44,183 nucleotides of DNA, taken from NCBI GenBank assembly GCA_018261905.1, contig JAGTRU010000031.1, positions 1-44,183 on the forward strand, given 5' to 3'. Below are positions 8,501-17,023 of this stretch, one piece after another. The stretch is from Pseudomonadota bacterium. Lineage in GTDB: Bacteria > Pseudomonadota > Gammaproteobacteria > Burkholderiales > Rhodocyclaceae. Position numbers and translations under genes: made by a program. The notes under the pieces were generated by a model. That model was not told the DNA's origin. It saw only the letters and a list, made by a program, of their open reading frames with translations, and searched no databases. How positions within the stretch are numbered: the first letter of the stretch is position 1; the number at the start of each line of letters is the position of its first letter.

Positions 8501-9230
8501 TTCCCGGTTTTCCTCCCTGACAGCCCACAATCTCAAGAAACGCTACAAGTCGCGTACGGTCGTCGAGGATGTCTCGTTCGACGTCAAAAGTGGCGAAGTG
8601 GTCGGTTTGCTCGGTCCGAACGGCGCCGGCAAGACCACCTGTTTCTACATGATCGTCGGTCTGGTGCCGGCCGATGGCGGCGAAGTCTTTATCGACGATA
8701 GCCGCCTGACCCACTTGCCGATGCACAGCCGGGCCCGCCAGGGCTTGTCCTATCTGCCGCAGGAAGCCTCGGTATTCCGCAAACTGAATGTCGAAGAAAA
8801 CATTCGTGCCGTGCTCGAACTGCTCAAGTTGCCGAAGAACGAACTTGATGACCGGCTGGAAGGCCTGCTCGGCGAGCTGCATATCGATCATGTCCGCCAC
8901 GTCAACGCGGCGGCACTGTCCGGCGGCGAACGGCGCCGCGTCGAAATTGCCCGGGCGCTCGCCACCAACCCGCGCTTTATTTTGCTGGACGAGCCTTTTG
9001 CCGGGGTCGATCCGATTGCCGTGCTGGAAATCCAGAAGATCATCCGCTTCCTGAAAGAGCGCGGCATCGGCGTTCTGATCACCGACCATAACGTGCGGGA
9101 AACCCTGGGTATTTGTGACCACGCCTACATTATTAGTGCCGGACGCGTGCTGGCCGCTGGACGGCCGGACGAAATAGTTGATAATGAAAGCGTCCGTAAG
9201 GTTTACCTCGGCGAGCATTTCAAGCTCTGA
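8490..9230 (+). CDS. lptB: LPS export ABC transporter ATPase LptB
   Basis: A 246-residue cytoplasmic ATPase that powers LPS extraction from the inner membrane with LptF/LptG. Walker A is [17 protein letters not shown], the Q-loop is [12 protein letters not shown], the signature [15 protein letters not shown], Walker [17 protein letters not shown] and the switch [10 protein letters not shown], all characteristic of LptB. The ATG pair at 8490/8493 overlaps recX. In many proteobacteria lptB follows lptC and lptA and precedes rpoN; here the rpoN side is kept but recX occupies the lptCA side. Confidence 0.95.
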   Translation: MMSDSRFSSLTAHNLKKRYKSRTVVEDVSFDVKSGEVVGLLGPNGAGKTTCFYMIVGLVPADGGEVFIDDSRLTHLPMHSRARQGLSYLPQEASVFRKLNVEENIRAVLELLKLPKNELDDRLEGLLGELHIDHVRHVNAAALSGGERRRVEIARALATNPRFILLDEPFAGVDPIAVLEIQKIIRFLKERGIGVLITDHNVRETLGICDHAYIISAGRVLAAGRPDEIVDNESVRKVYLGEHFKL

Positions 9231-9258
9231 CCGCTAGGCAGCACCCCGAAACCAAACG

Positions 9259-10728
9259 ATGAAGCCAGCCCTCCAACTAAAACTATCCCAACATCTGGCG
9301 TTGACGCCCCAGTTGCAGCAGTCGATCAAGCTCTTGCAGCTATCCACGGTCGAGATGCAGCAGGAAATCGAGCGTTATCTGCTCGAAAACCCGATGCTGG
9401 AACGCGAGGACGAAACCGGTGGCGAAGCCTTTGGCGCCGCCCAGCAGTTCGATTCGCCGAGCAACGAGGTGACACGCGCCGAGCCGCCCGAGGAGCGCGA
9501 GCGCGAACCGCGCGAGGAGCGCGACCAGCAGGAGGTTCCAAGTTCCCCCTCCGAAGTCGATGATGACCGCTGGGCCTCCGATGCCGGGACCTTTACCGGG
9601 GCGGGGCGCGACGAGAACGACGACAGCGATTCGCAGGACATCCATGCCGGAACGACCAGTCTGCGCGACCATTTGGGTTGGCAACTCGGGATGACCCAGC
9701 TCAGCGAGCGCGATCGCAGTCTGGTCCGCTTCCTGATTGAGGCGCTCGATGACGACGGTTATCTGTCGACGCCGCTCGAGGAGCTCTGGGAAACCTTGCC
9801 GCCGGAGTACGAGATCGAGCTCGAAGAGCTCGAAATAGCGCTGCATCACATTCAGCATTTTGACCCGACCGGGATCGGCGCGCGCGGCCCCCGGGAATGC
9901 CTGGCGCTGCAGCTGAAGGCCTTGCCGGTCGATGAGGTGCAGGTCCTGGCCCTGAGCATCGTCGAAAAGCATCTTGACCTGCTGGCGGCCCGTGATTTCG
10001 CCAAGATTCGCCGCCTGACGGCCTGTGACGACGAAGATCTGAAGCTCGCCCAGGCCCTGATCATCAGCCTGAATCCGCGGCCGGGGGCGCGTTTTTCGCA
10101 GAGTGAAGCGCGTTACATCACGCCCGACGTGATGGTCAAGAAACTCAAGGGCAAATGGACCGCCTACATCAATCCCGACGCCTACCCGCGCCTGCGCATC
10201 AACCGCCTGTACGCCGAAATACTCTCCAGACAGCGGCGCGGCAATGGCAACCTGACCGGCCAACTGCAGGAAGCGCGCTGGCTGATCAAGAACGTGCAGC
10301 AGCGTTTCGAGACCATCCACCGGGTGACGCAGGCCATCGTCGATCGCCAGCGCCAGTTCTTCGAACACGGCGAAGTCGCCATGCGGCCGCTGGTCTTGCG
10401 CGAGATTGCTGATATCCTCGGCCTGCACGAATCCACCGTATCGCGCGTCACCAGCCAGAAATACATGGCGACGCCGCGCGGCATCTTTGAATTGAAATAC
10501 TTTTTCGGTAGCCATGTCGCCACCGATACCGGTGGTGCCTGTTCTGCCACCGCCATTCGCGCCCTGATCAAGCAGTTGATCAGCGCCGAGGATGGCAAGA
10601 AGCCCTTGTCGGATAGTCAATTATCCGAAATACTAGGCCAGCAGGGAATTGTTGTTGCCCGACGCACGGTAGCCAAATATCGCGAGTCACTCAACATCCC
10701 GCCGGTCAATTTACGCAAGACCCTGTAG
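9259..10728 (+). CDS. rpoN: RNA polymerase sigma-54 factor
   Basis: A 489-residue sigma-54 that directs RNA polymerase to -24/-12 promoters and depends on enhancer-binding ATPases. Region I ([23 protein letters not shown]) is rich in Gln and Leu; region II is acidic (~60-130); region III contains the core-binding part; the HTH ([37 protein letters not shown]) and the RpoN box [10 protein letters not shown] are intact. No strong Shine-Dalgarno precedes the ATG at 9259. It lies between lptB and hpf, the common proteobacterial order. Confidence 0.98.
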   Translation: MKPALQLKLSQHLALTPQLQQSIKLLQLSTVEMQQEIERYLLENPMLEREDETGGEAFGAAQQFDSPSNEVTRAEPPEEREREPREERDQQEVPSSPSEVDDDRWASDAGTFTGAGRDENDDSDSQDIHAGTTSLRDHLGWQLGMTQLSERDRSLVRFLIEALDDDGYLSTPLEELWETLPPEYEIELEELEIALHHIQHFDPTGIGARGPRECLALQLKALPVDEVQVLALSIVEKHLDLLAARDFAKIRRLTACDDEDLKLAQALIISLNPRPGARFSQSEARYITPDVMVKKLKGKWTAYINPDAYPRLRINRLYAEILSRQRRGNGNLTGQLQEARWLIKNVQQRFETIHRVTQAIVDRQRQFFEHGEVAMRPLVLREIADILGLHESTVSRVTSQKYMATPRGIFELKYFFGSHVATDTGGACSATAIRALIKQLISAEDGKKPLSDSQLSEILGQQGIVVARRTVAKYRESLNIPPVNLRKTL

Positions 10729-10742
10729 AGAGAGGAGAAAAA

Positions 10743-11066
10743 ATGAATCTGCAGATCGCTGGTCACCATATTGAAGTTACTCCGGCTTTGCGCGAGTACG
10801 TCGAAAACAAGCTCGACCCCGTCGTCCGCCATTTTGACAAAGTCACCGGGGTGAACGTCATCCTGTCCGTGGAGAAACTCAAGCAACAAGTCGAAGTCAC
10901 GCTGCACGTGCCGGGCAAGGATATTCACGTCGAAGAATGCGGCGATGATCTCTATGCCGCCATCGATGCCGTGTTTGACAAGCTGGACCGTCAGGTGCAG
11001 AAATACAAACAAAAGGTGCAGGATCACCATCGTGGTGACAAGCCTGTCCACCATATCGCTGAGTGA
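10743..11066 (+). CDS. hpf: Ribosome hibernation promoting factor (short form)
   Basis: A 107-residue short HPF/YfiA-family protein that binds the 30S subunit in stationary phase and favours ribosome dimers or inactive 70S. It starts [24 protein letters not shown], has the basic [12 protein letters not shown] helix and lacks the extra C-terminal domain of long HPF. A strong ribosome-binding site (AGAGAGGAG) precedes the ATG. Fourteen bases separate it from rpoN, so it is probably on the same transcript. Confidence 0.95.
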   Translation: MNLQIAGHHIEVTPALREYVENKLDPVVRHFDKVTGVNVILSVEKLKQQVEVTLHVPGKDIHVEECGDDLYAAIDAVFDKLDRQVQKYKQKVQDHHRGDKPVHHIAE

Positions 11067-11073
11067 TAGTCGA

Positions 11074-11102
11074 AGGGCCGCAGCAGCTTGCTGCGGCCTT
11101 TG
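11074..11102 (+). terminator. Hairpin between hpf and ptsN (weak terminator or attenuator)
   Basis: GGCCGCAGCA (11076-11085) pairs perfectly with 11089-11098 around a 3-base loop (or 9 bp with a 5-base loop), followed by TTTGTT. The T-tract is short, so termination is likely partial. It begins 10 bases after the hpf stop and ends 18 bases before ptsN. Confidence 0.55.
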
Positions 11103-11119
11103 TTCCTGCAAACTTTCCT

Positions 11120-11566
11120 ATGAACCCCTTAACTAACATTCTGTCCGCTTCGCAGGTCGTTCTCGATCTTGAGGCGAGCAGCAAGAAGCGGGTCTTCGAA
11201 CAAGCCGGCATGCTTTTCGAGAATCATCTCGGGCTCGCCCGGGCGGTTATTTTCGAGAGTCTTTTTGCCCGCGAAAAACTGGGCTCGACCGGTCTCGGTC
11301 AGGGCATTGCCATTCCGCATGGCCGTATCAAGGGTTTGAAACAGGCGGCTGGCGCTTTTATCCGCCTGGCGACAGCGGTTCCCTTCGATTCGCCGGATGG
11401 TCGTCCGGTCAACCTCCTGTTTGTCCTGCTGGTGCCGGAACAGGCTACCGAGGAACATCTCCAGATTCTTTCCGAGCTTGCCCAGCGTTTTGCCGACCGT
11501 TCCTTCCGCGAAGCCCTGGCGGCGGCTCCGGATGCGGCCTCGGTCGTCGCACTCTTTCAGGCCTGA
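11120..11566 (+). CDS. ptsN: PTS IIA-like nitrogen regulatory protein PtsN
   Basis: A 148-residue EIIA-Ntr protein of the nitrogen phosphotransferase system, which regulates rather than transports. The phosphorylated residue is His67 in the motif GIAIPHGRI; the flanking EKLGSTGLGQG and LFVLLVPEQATEEHLQILSELAQRF are typical. I placed the start at ATG 11120 (MNPLTNILSASQV), which fits the family; the same frame opens upstream at 11063 through the hairpin. It lies between hpf and hprK, as in many betaproteobacteria. Confidence 0.95.
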   Translation: MNPLTNILSASQVVLDLEASSKKRVFEQAGMLFENHLGLARAVIFESLFAREKLGSTGLGQGIAIPHGRIKGLKQAAGAFIRLATAVPFDSPDGRPVNLLFVLLVPEQATEEHLQILSELAQRFADRSFREALAAAPDAASVVALFQA

Positions 11567-11575
11567 TCCCTCGTC

Positions 11576-12511
11576 GTGCGCCATATCAGTCTGGTCCAGC
11601 TTTACGAGGATAACCGTGAAAAGCTGTTGCTCAACTGGGTGGCCGGCCAGCAGTCGGACTGCCTGATCGAACTGAAAGCCGAGAACAACTACGGGGCCGA
11701 TGTCGTCGGCCACATCAACGTCATTCATCCGGAGCGCCTGCAGGTCATGGGGCAGGCCGAGTATGACTGGGCAATCCGCATCGGCGAACGACGTTTCGGC
11801 CAGATGTTTCAGGATATCCTGGAGGCCCAGTCACCGGCCGTTATCGTCGCCGATGGCTTGACGCCGCCGGAAATGCTGCAGGAAGCCTGCCGGCGTTCCA
11901 ATACGCCGCTCATTTTGTCGCCCAAACCTTGTTCGGCGGTGATCGACCAGTTGCGGATCTATCTATCGGCCCGGCTGGCCGATACGGTCAATCTGCACGG
12001 CGTATTCATGGACGTACTGGGCATGGGCGTGCTGATTACCGGCGATTCCGGGGTCGGCAAATCCGAACTGGCGCTTGAACTGATTTCCCGGGGCCACGGT
12101 CTGGTCGCCGACGATGTGGTGGAAATGGCGCGCATCGCCCCGACCACCATTGAAGGACGCTGCCCGGGCATGCTGCGCGACTTTCTCGAAGTCCGCGGCC
12201 TCGGGCTGCTCAACATCCGAACCATTTTCGGCGAGACCGCTTCGCGCCGGAAAATGAAGCTCAAGCTCATCGTGCACTTACAAAAATCGCTGGCCGGTAA
12301 CGATGCCCCGCGTTTGCCGCTCGATGCGCAAACCCAGGAAGTGCTCGGGGTCCCCGTGCGCAAGGTGCTGATCCCGGTGGCGGCTGGCCGCAACCTGGCG
12401 GTCCTGCTCGAAGCGGCGGTGCGCAACACCATTCTGCAATTCCGCGGCATCGACAGCATGCAGGACTTCATGGACCGCCAACAGCGCGTCATGCTGGACG
12501 ACGACGCCTAA
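11576..12511 (+). CDS. hprK: HPr kinase/phosphorylase
   Basis: A 311-residue enzyme that phosphorylates and dephosphorylates a Ser of HPr-type carriers. Walker A GDSGVGKSE spans ~156-164; the capping-helix His-Gly and the signature ...EVRGLGLLNIRTIFG are present. The N-terminal ~130 residues form the HprK_N domain. It starts at GTG 11576, nine bases after ptsN. The usual followers in betaproteobacteria (rapZ, a mannose-type IIA, ptsH, ptsI) are not here: the next gene is convergent. Confidence 0.95.
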   Translation: MRHISLVQLYEDNREKLLLNWVAGQQSDCLIELKAENNYGADVVGHINVIHPERLQVMGQAEYDWAIRIGERRFGQMFQDILEAQSPAVIVADGLTPPEMLQEACRRSNTPLILSPKPCSAVIDQLRIYLSARLADTVNLHGVFMDVLGMGVLITGDSGVGKSELALELISRGHGLVADDVVEMARIAPTTIEGRCPGMLRDFLEVRGLGLLNIRTIFGETASRRKMKLKLIVHLQKSLAGNDAPRLPLDAQTQEVLGVPVRKVLIPVAAGRNLAVLLEAAVRNTILQFRGIDSMQDFMDRQQRVMLDDDA

Positions 12512-12515
12512 GGAC

Positions 12516-12540
12516 CAGCGGCGGATGGCCGGCTGATTTT
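12516..12540 (+). terminator. Possible terminator after hprK
   Basis: CAGCGGC (12516-12522) can pair with GCC-G-GCTG (12528-12535) with one bulged G, followed by ATTTTTA. It overlaps the 3' end of the convergent cyclase-like gene. The stem is imperfect, hence low confidence. Confidence 0.35.
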
Positions 12541-13424
12541 TACAGGTGTTTGAATTCGGCGCTGGCCGCCGCCGGGTCGCTTAGCGAGGCGCCGAAACCG
12601 AGGCGGCCGTTACCGTTGAGCTGAATTTCGCCGCGCCGGACCAGAATCTCCTGGCGTCCGGCAAAGCTGACGAAGGTGCCGTTGGTGCTGGTATCGACGA
12701 GAAAATAGCCGTTATTGCGTTTTTCGATTCGGGCATGTAAGCGCGAGGCTTTGCGGTCATCGATCTGGACTTTATTGCCGAGATCGCGGCCCATGGTCAG
12801 AACCCGCATTTTGTCGTCGAGTTGATGGTCTTGGTTGCGGTAACGCACGTTCAGCCGGCTCACCGGCATGATGCTAAGGCCGCTGAAATGGCCGGCGACG
12901 GCGGGCGCCGTCCAGGCGATCTGAGCAATGCCCAGTTCTTCCCCGTCTTGCGGGATCTTGCCCAGTTCGGGCATGGGATGCGACTTGAACGGCGTATGCG
13001 GGGCCAGTTCGGCGACCAGGTCGGAACTGCCGAGAATCTGGTCGCGCCGTGCGGCGCCGACAATGCGGGCGGTATTGGTGACGACTTCGCCGCTCAGGCT
13101 CCCATCGTCGTCGGTGACCATGCCACAGTGCAGGCCGATGCGGATGGTCAGTTTCAGGCCGGAAACCGGGGGCAGGTCGGCCACCCGCTGCTGCATGTCA
13201 ATCGCCGCCTGGCAGGCATCTTCGGCGGATTCGAAGGCGGCCAGCATTTCGTCGCCGACGATTTGGACGGTCCGGCCGCGGTAACTCTCGATCGACCGAC
13301 TCATCCGCTTCAGGCAGCGCTCAATGGCATGCATCGCCTCGGTATCGCCCAATCGCTCGAAAAGCTGCGAGCTGCCGGCGATGTCGGCGAACATGACAAA
13401 CAGTTTGCGTTGTTGGGAGATCAT
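12540..13424 (-). CDS. Class III cyclase-like domain protein with C-terminal FHA domain
   Basis: A 294-residue soluble protein. Residues ~5-170 form an adenylate/guanylate cyclase catalytic domain: both metal-binding Asp are present (Asp14 in FADIAGSS, Asp58 in VGDEMLAAF). Residues ~200-285 form an FHA domain (MGRDLGNKVQIDDRKASRLHARI...DTSTNGTFV) that should bind phosphothreonine. Several nucleotide-handling positions look altered: Gln54 where adenylate cyclases have the adenine-contacting Lys, Glu113 and Thr116 where GDxVN normally supplies Asp and the transition-state Asn (Asn117 is next door), while Arg120 is kept. Activity and substrate are therefore open. It may link a Ser/Thr kinase signal to a cyclic nucleotide or act as a regulatory pseudo-enzyme. 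Confidence 0.85.
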   Translation of the reverse strand: MISQQRKLFVMFADIAGSSQLFERLGDTEAMHAIERCLKRMSRSIESYRGRTVQIVGDEMLAAFESAEDACQAAIDMQQRVADLPPVSGLKLTIRIGLHCGMVTDDDGSLSGEVVTNTARIVGAARRDQILGSSDLVAELAPHTPFKSHPMPELGKIPQDGEELGIAQIAWTAPAVAGHFSGLSIMPVSRLNVRYRNQDHQLDDKMRVLTMGRDLGNKVQIDDRKASRLHARIEKRNNGYFLVDTSTNGTFVSFAGRQEILVRRGEIQLNGNGRLGFGASLSDPAAASAEFKHL

Positions 13425-13488
13425 CGAGGGCGGTTTCGCTGCAGGATGTTGAGACGGCGATTATATGCGGTTTGCCAGCGATCCGTTG

Positions 13489-14352
13489 TCATGCCCCGAG
13501 GATGATGGGAATGCTGCCGGGGAGCGGCAGCGGCGGGCTGTCGAACGCGATATCGCCTTCCGCCACGGGGGTTTCCAGGGTCAGGCCGCGAAAGTCGAAT
13601 AGCGCATTGTCGGCGAGGTGCGAAGGGACGACACTTTGCATGGCGGTGAACACCGATTCGGTGCGGCCGGGATAACGTCGATCCCAATCCTGCATCATTT
13701 CCTTGATTTTCTGGCGCTGCAGATTTTCTTGTGAGCCGCACAGGTTGCAGGGAATGATCGGGAATTCCATGCCGCGGGCGAATTTGGCGATATCGTTTTC
13801 GGCGCAATAGGCCAGCGGCCGGATGACTATATGGGCATGGTCGTCGGTCACCAGCTTGGGCGGCATGGCTTTCATCTTGCCGCCGAAGAGCAGGTTGAGG
13901 AACAGCGTATGCACCATGTCGTCACGGTGGTGGCCGAGGGCGATCTTGTTGGCGCCCAGCTCCTTGGCCGTCTTGTAGATAATGCCGCGACGCAGCCGCG
14001 AACACAGCGAGCAGGTGGTCTTGCCCGCGGGAATCTTGTCCTTGACGATGGAGTAGGTGTCGGCTTCGACAATGCGGTGTTCGATGCCCAGCGATGCAAA
14101 ATAGCGGGGCAGGATATCGGCCGGGAAACCGGGCTGTTTCTGGTCGAGATTCATGGCGATCAGGCGAAACTTGATGGGAGCCCTTTTTTGCAGCGTCATC
14201 AGCATGGCGAGCAGCGTGTAGGAATCCTTGCCGCCGGATACGCAGACCAGGATGGTGTCGCCATCCTCGATCATGTTGTAGTCGCCAATCGCTTTGCCGG
14301 TCCGGCTTTCAAGAAATTTGCGCAGCTTTTGCAGCGTGTTTGAGGTCGTCAT
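13489..14352 (-). CDS. ttcA: tRNA 2-thiocytidine(32) synthetase TtcA
   Basis: A 287-residue PP-loop ATPase that thiolates cytidine 32 of certain tRNAs, using an Fe-S cluster. The PP-loop SGGKDS is at 39-44, the cluster Cys pair CSLC at 114-117, and a further NLC motif lies in the C-terminal half ([15 protein letters not shown]). [19 protein letters not shown] is a TtcA signature. I chose ATG 14352 ([10 protein letters not shown]); a TTG four codons upstream is possible. It is transcribed toward the cyclase-like gene with a 64-base gap. Confidence 0.96.
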   Translation of the reverse strand: MTTSNTLQKLRKFLESRTGKAIGDYNMIEDGDTILVCVSGGKDSYTLLAMLMTLQKRAPIKFRLIAMNLDQKQPGFPADILPRYFASLGIEHRIVEADTYSIVKDKIPAGKTTCSLCSRLRRGIIYKTAKELGANKIALGHHRDDMVHTLFLNLLFGGKMKAMPPKLVTDDHAHIVIRPLAYCAENDIAKFARGMEFPIIPCNLCGSQENLQRQKIKEMMQDWDRRYPGRTESVFTAMQSVVPSHLADNALFDFRGLTLETPVAEGDIAFDSPPLPLPGSIPIILGA

Positions 14353-14522
14353 CGGGATCGTCAAGGTGCGGTTAATACGGCGAGTTTACCCCGAGAAGCG
14401 CCAGCCAATCGGTTTGCCGTGAGGCGATGAGCGATGCGGTCTTCCAGCGCCCAGCAAAAAAGCGGATCACAATCCACCAGCGGCACGTTTGCCAGCTAAA
14501 ATCCGCGTTTTTCAGGAGAGTT

Positions 14523-15680
14523 ATGAACCTGCCCCTGCCCACCCCGGATGCCCAAGCACACAGCCAGTGCCTGAGCGCCGAGCTGCATCGCGAAATCGTT
14601 GCCGGCGGCGGCTGGCTGTCTTTTGCGCGGTTCATGGAGCAACTCCTGTATGCGCCGGGTCTCGGCTATTACACGGCGGGCGCGAGAAAGTTCGGGGCGG
14701 CCGGCGATTTCGTCACGGCGCCCGGCATGACCGCGCTCTTCGGCCAGAGCCTGGCCCGGCAGGTAGCGCAGGTGATGGCCCAGGCCGCCCCGGCGGTGCT
14801 CGAGGTCGGGGCCGGCTCCGGCCGGCTGGCGGCCGATATCCTGCTCGAATTGGAGCGTCTGGAAGCCTTGCCCGAGACCTACTGGATACTCGACCTGTCG
14901 GCCGACCTGCGGCAACGCCAGCACCAGACCCTGGCGGCGGAAGTGCCGCACCTGCTATCCCGCGTCAGTTGGCTCGATACCTTGCCGGAGGCCTTTGCCG
15001 GGGTGGTGATCGGCAATGAACTGCTCGATGCGATGCCGGCCGAAATCGTCGCCTGGCGCGAAGCCGGGATTTTCGAGCGGGGGGTGGGGCTCGACGCGGC
15101 AGGGAATTTTGTCTGGGCCGAGCGCCCGGCCGGCGGCGCCCTATTGGCGGCCGCTCGCGAGATAGGCGAGCAATGTTGCTTGCCGCCGGGTTTCGAGAGC
15201 GAAATCAGTCTGGCCAGCCGGGCCTGGATGGCGGAATGGGGGCATCGCCTGCGCTGTGGCGCCCTGCTCCTGATCGACTATGGTTTTCCGCGGCGGGAGT
15301 TCTATCACCAGCAGCGGGCCAGGGGCACCCTGATGTGCCACTATCGTCACCATGCGCATCCGGACCCCTTCTATTGGCCGGGATTGCAGGATGTCACGGT
15401 GCACGTCGATTTCACGGCGATCATTGCCGCGGCTCATGCGGCCGGGCTGGAACTGTTGGGCTATGCCAACCAGGGGCAGTTCTTGCTGAACTGCGGCATC
15501 CTCGATCAATTGGCCAGGCTGCCCTTGGGTACCGCGGATTACATACGCGCCACCAGCGCCGTCGGCAAATTGTTGATGCCCCATGAAATGGGGGAGTTGT
15601 TCAAGGTGATCGCCATCGGCCGTGGCATCGACCAGGCCTTGTGTGGCTTTTCCAGCGGTGACCAGAGCCGCCGGCTATAG
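14523..15680 (+). CDS. SAM-dependent methyltransferase, MidA/NDUFAF7 family
   Basis: A 385-residue class I methyltransferase of the PF02636 family (COG1565). The SAM motif is VLEVGAGSGRLAADIL, followed by YWILDLSADLRQRQ (acidic end of strand 2) and FAGVVIGNELLDAMP. The typical N-terminal segment SFARFMEQLLYAPGLGYYTAG and the C-terminal TVHVDFTAIIAAAHAAGLELLGYANQGQFLLNCGI are present. Mitochondrial homologues methylate an Arg of a complex I subunit; the bacterial target is not established. The ATG at 14523 follows AGGAG at 14514-14518. The 158-base gap to ttcA presumably holds divergent promoters, but I could not identify clear boxes. Confidence 0.92.
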   Translation: MNLPLPTPDAQAHSQCLSAELHREIVAGGGWLSFARFMEQLLYAPGLGYYTAGARKFGAAGDFVTAPGMTALFGQSLARQVAQVMAQAAPAVLEVGAGSGRLAADILLELERLEALPETYWILDLSADLRQRQHQTLAAEVPHLLSRVSWLDTLPEAFAGVVIGNELLDAMPAEIVAWREAGIFERGVGLDAAGNFVWAERPAGGALLAAAREIGEQCCLPPGFESEISLASRAWMAEWGHRLRCGALLLIDYGFPRREFYHQQRARGTLMCHYRHHAHPDPFYWPGLQDVTVHVDFTAIIAAAHAAGLELLGYANQGQFLLNCGILDQLARLPLGTADYIRATSAVGKLLMPHEMGELFKVIAIGRGIDQALCGFSSGDQSRRL

Positions 15681-15718
15681 CCGGAAAGACAGCTTTCTCC
15701 GACTGCCTGCAAAAGCTG

Positions 15719-15746
15719 TTGCTTTGTCGCAATTGGCCGCTACACT
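15719..15746 (+). promoter_or_regulatory. Possible sigma-70 promoter for the YjfB-like gene
   Basis: TTGCTT (15719-15724) and TACACT (15741-15746) are 16 bases apart and 30 bases upstream of the ATG at 15777. Agreement with consensus is moderate and there is no other support. Confidence 0.35.
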
Positions 15747-15776
15747 GAGGCGGTGGGATTAGCGGAGAAGAACCTC

Positions 15777-15968
15777 ATGGATGTATCGTCAATCGGTAGT
15801 TTGAGTACCGCCCTGTCGCAGGCCCAGACCGGCGACGCGGTAAGTATGCTGGTGCTCAAGAAAGCCATCGACATCGAGGCGCAGAGCGCCCTGCAATTGC
15901 TGCAGGCGGTGCCGTCGGCACCGAGCAATCCCGCGCACTTGGGGAGCAGCGTCGACGTCAAGGCGTGA
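15777..15968 (+). CDS. YjfB-like small protein (putative motility protein family)
   Basis: A 63-residue protein beginning MDVSSIGSLSTALSQAQTGDAVSMLVLKKAIDIEAQSALQLLQ. It matches the compact YjfB family (DUF/PF14070), in which a short N-terminal helix is followed by a VLKKAxDxEAxxAxxLLQ helix. The family is listed as putative motility proteins, but its biochemistry is unknown. GGAG near 15764 is the ribosome-binding site; an in-frame start at 15753 would add eight residues without support. No flagellar gene is nearby. Its last 11 bases overlap the convergent hydrolase gene. Confidence 0.8.
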   Translation: MDVSSIGSLSTALSQAQTGDAVSMLVLKKAIDIEAQSALQLLQAVPSAPSNPAHLGSSVDVKA

Positions 15969-16764
15969 TTTGATCCAGCCAGTCACGTAATGCGGCCGCT
16001 ACCAGCGGCCATTCTTTTTCATGGGTCACGGCGTGGCCCATGTGGCGGAAAATATGGGCCGGCAGGCCGTAGGTATGGGCCGTTGTCTGAACCAGGAAAG
16101 CCGGCACCAGGACGTCGAGTTCGGCGCCCAGTATGAGCATCGGCGGTCGATGCATGGCATGCAGGTTGGGCAGGTTGAACATTGACATGTCCCACAGCGC
16201 GCGATGCGATTCGGGCTGCATCCGGTCGAGCCAGGCGGCCAGCATGGTCGGATCGATTTCGCCGGCGAACAGGGCTTCTTTAAGTATCTCGGTATCCGGG
16301 TAATTGCCACTCATGATGCGGTTGATGTCCATGAACAATTGCGGTTTCTGGAACATCAGGTGGAACTGGGCGGCAATCAGGCCTTGCGGCGGCACCGAGC
16401 AGACCAGGGCAACGCCCGGCACGTTGTGGTGCTCAAGATATTTCTGGACGACGAAACCGCCCATCGAGTGACCGATCAGCACCGGGCTGCAGCCCAGCCA
16501 GTCGACAACCGTTGTCACGTCGGCAACGAAGTCGTTGATTGAGTGCCAGTCGATCTGTTCGATTCCCTGGCTGCCCCCGTGACCGCGCAGCGAAAGGGCG
16601 TAACAGGGATAGCCGGCCTCGGCCAGGTAGGGCATGAAGGTTTCGGTCCACATCCAGCCGCCAGCGAAGGCGCCATGGATGAAGAGGACCGGGGGGCGCT
16701 CGCTCGGGGTGGCGGGAAGGCAGGAAAAGACTTCGAGGCCGTTAATGGTTTGAGTTTTTATCAT
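15958..16764 (-). CDS. Alpha/beta hydrolase
   Basis: A 268-residue alpha/beta-fold enzyme of the esterase/lipase/lysophospholipase type. HGAFAGGWMW forms the oxyanion region, GHSMGG is the nucleophile elbow (Ser ~99), ELDVLVP supplies the acid and the final His is in GHAVTHEKEW. There is no signal peptide, so it is probably cytoplasmic. The substrate is unknown. It is unrelated in detail to the hydrolase at 1096-1734. It stands alone on its strand, convergent with the YjfB-like gene and divergent from the DUF2905 gene. Confidence 0.88.
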   Translation of the reverse strand: MIKTQTINGLEVFSCLPATPSERPPVLFIHGAFAGGWMWTETFMPYLAEAGYPCYALSLRGHGGSQGIEQIDWHSINDFVADVTTVVDWLGCSPVLIGHSMGGFVVQKYLEHHNVPGVALVCSVPPQGLIAAQFHLMFQKPQLFMDINRIMSGNYPDTEILKEALFAGEIDPTMLAAWLDRMQPESHRALWDMSMFNLPNLHAMHRPPMLILGAELDVLVPAFLVQTTAHTYGLPAHIFRHMGHAVTHEKEWPLVAAALRDWLDQITP

Positions 16765-16825
16765 GGCAATCTGTAGGGGTTGAAGCGTGATTAAATGCGA
16801 CTTTCACCCTGCGGGGCAAGGCAAA

Positions 16826-17023
16826 ATGCTGAAGTGGATACTGACCCTGGTTATCGCGATTTTCCTGCTGGGTATGGTCGCTCCCCATCTAGCGCGTTTT
16901 ATCCGGTTTGGTCAATTGCCCGGCGATTTCAATTTTCGGTTTCGGGGTCGTCGTTATGCTGTTCCCGTGGCGACAACCCTGATCTTTTCACTACTGCTCT
17001 GGCTGATTTCGCGGGCCATTTAG
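16826..17023 (+). CDS. DUF2905 small membrane protein
   Basis: A 65-residue protein with two membrane segments: LKWILTLVIAIFLLGMVAP near the N-terminus and VPVATTLIFSLLLWLIS near the C-terminus. Between them is the conserved FGQLPGDFNFRFRGRRYAVP loop typical of DUF2905. Function is unknown. The ATG at 16826 follows AAGG at the right distance; a GTG at 16787 is in frame but would disturb the family N-terminus. Its last 33 bases overlap the 3' end of cca on the other strand. Confidence 0.85.
   Translation: MLKWILTLVIAIFLLGMVAPHLARFIRFGQLPGDFNFRFRGRRYAVPVATTLIFSLLLWLISRAI

Noticed and set aside
9340..10620. 426-codon minus-strand frame opposite rpoN
   Set aside because: rpoN is certain on the plus strand; the antisense protein shows no motif.
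14476..14495. Possible sigma-54 promoter before the methyltransferase (GGCACG...TTGC)
   Set aside because: The GG-to-GC distance is 7 bases rather than the required 10.
14372..14635. 87-codon minus-strand frame spanning the ttcA-methyltransferase gap
   Set aside because: More than half lies inside the methyltransferase gene, there is no ribosome-binding site or motif, and the gap more simply holds divergent promoters.
15671..15684. Palindrome CCGGCTATAGCCGG over the methyltransferase stop codon
   Set aside because: No T run follows on either strand, so it is not a convincing terminator; probably chance in GC-rich DNA.
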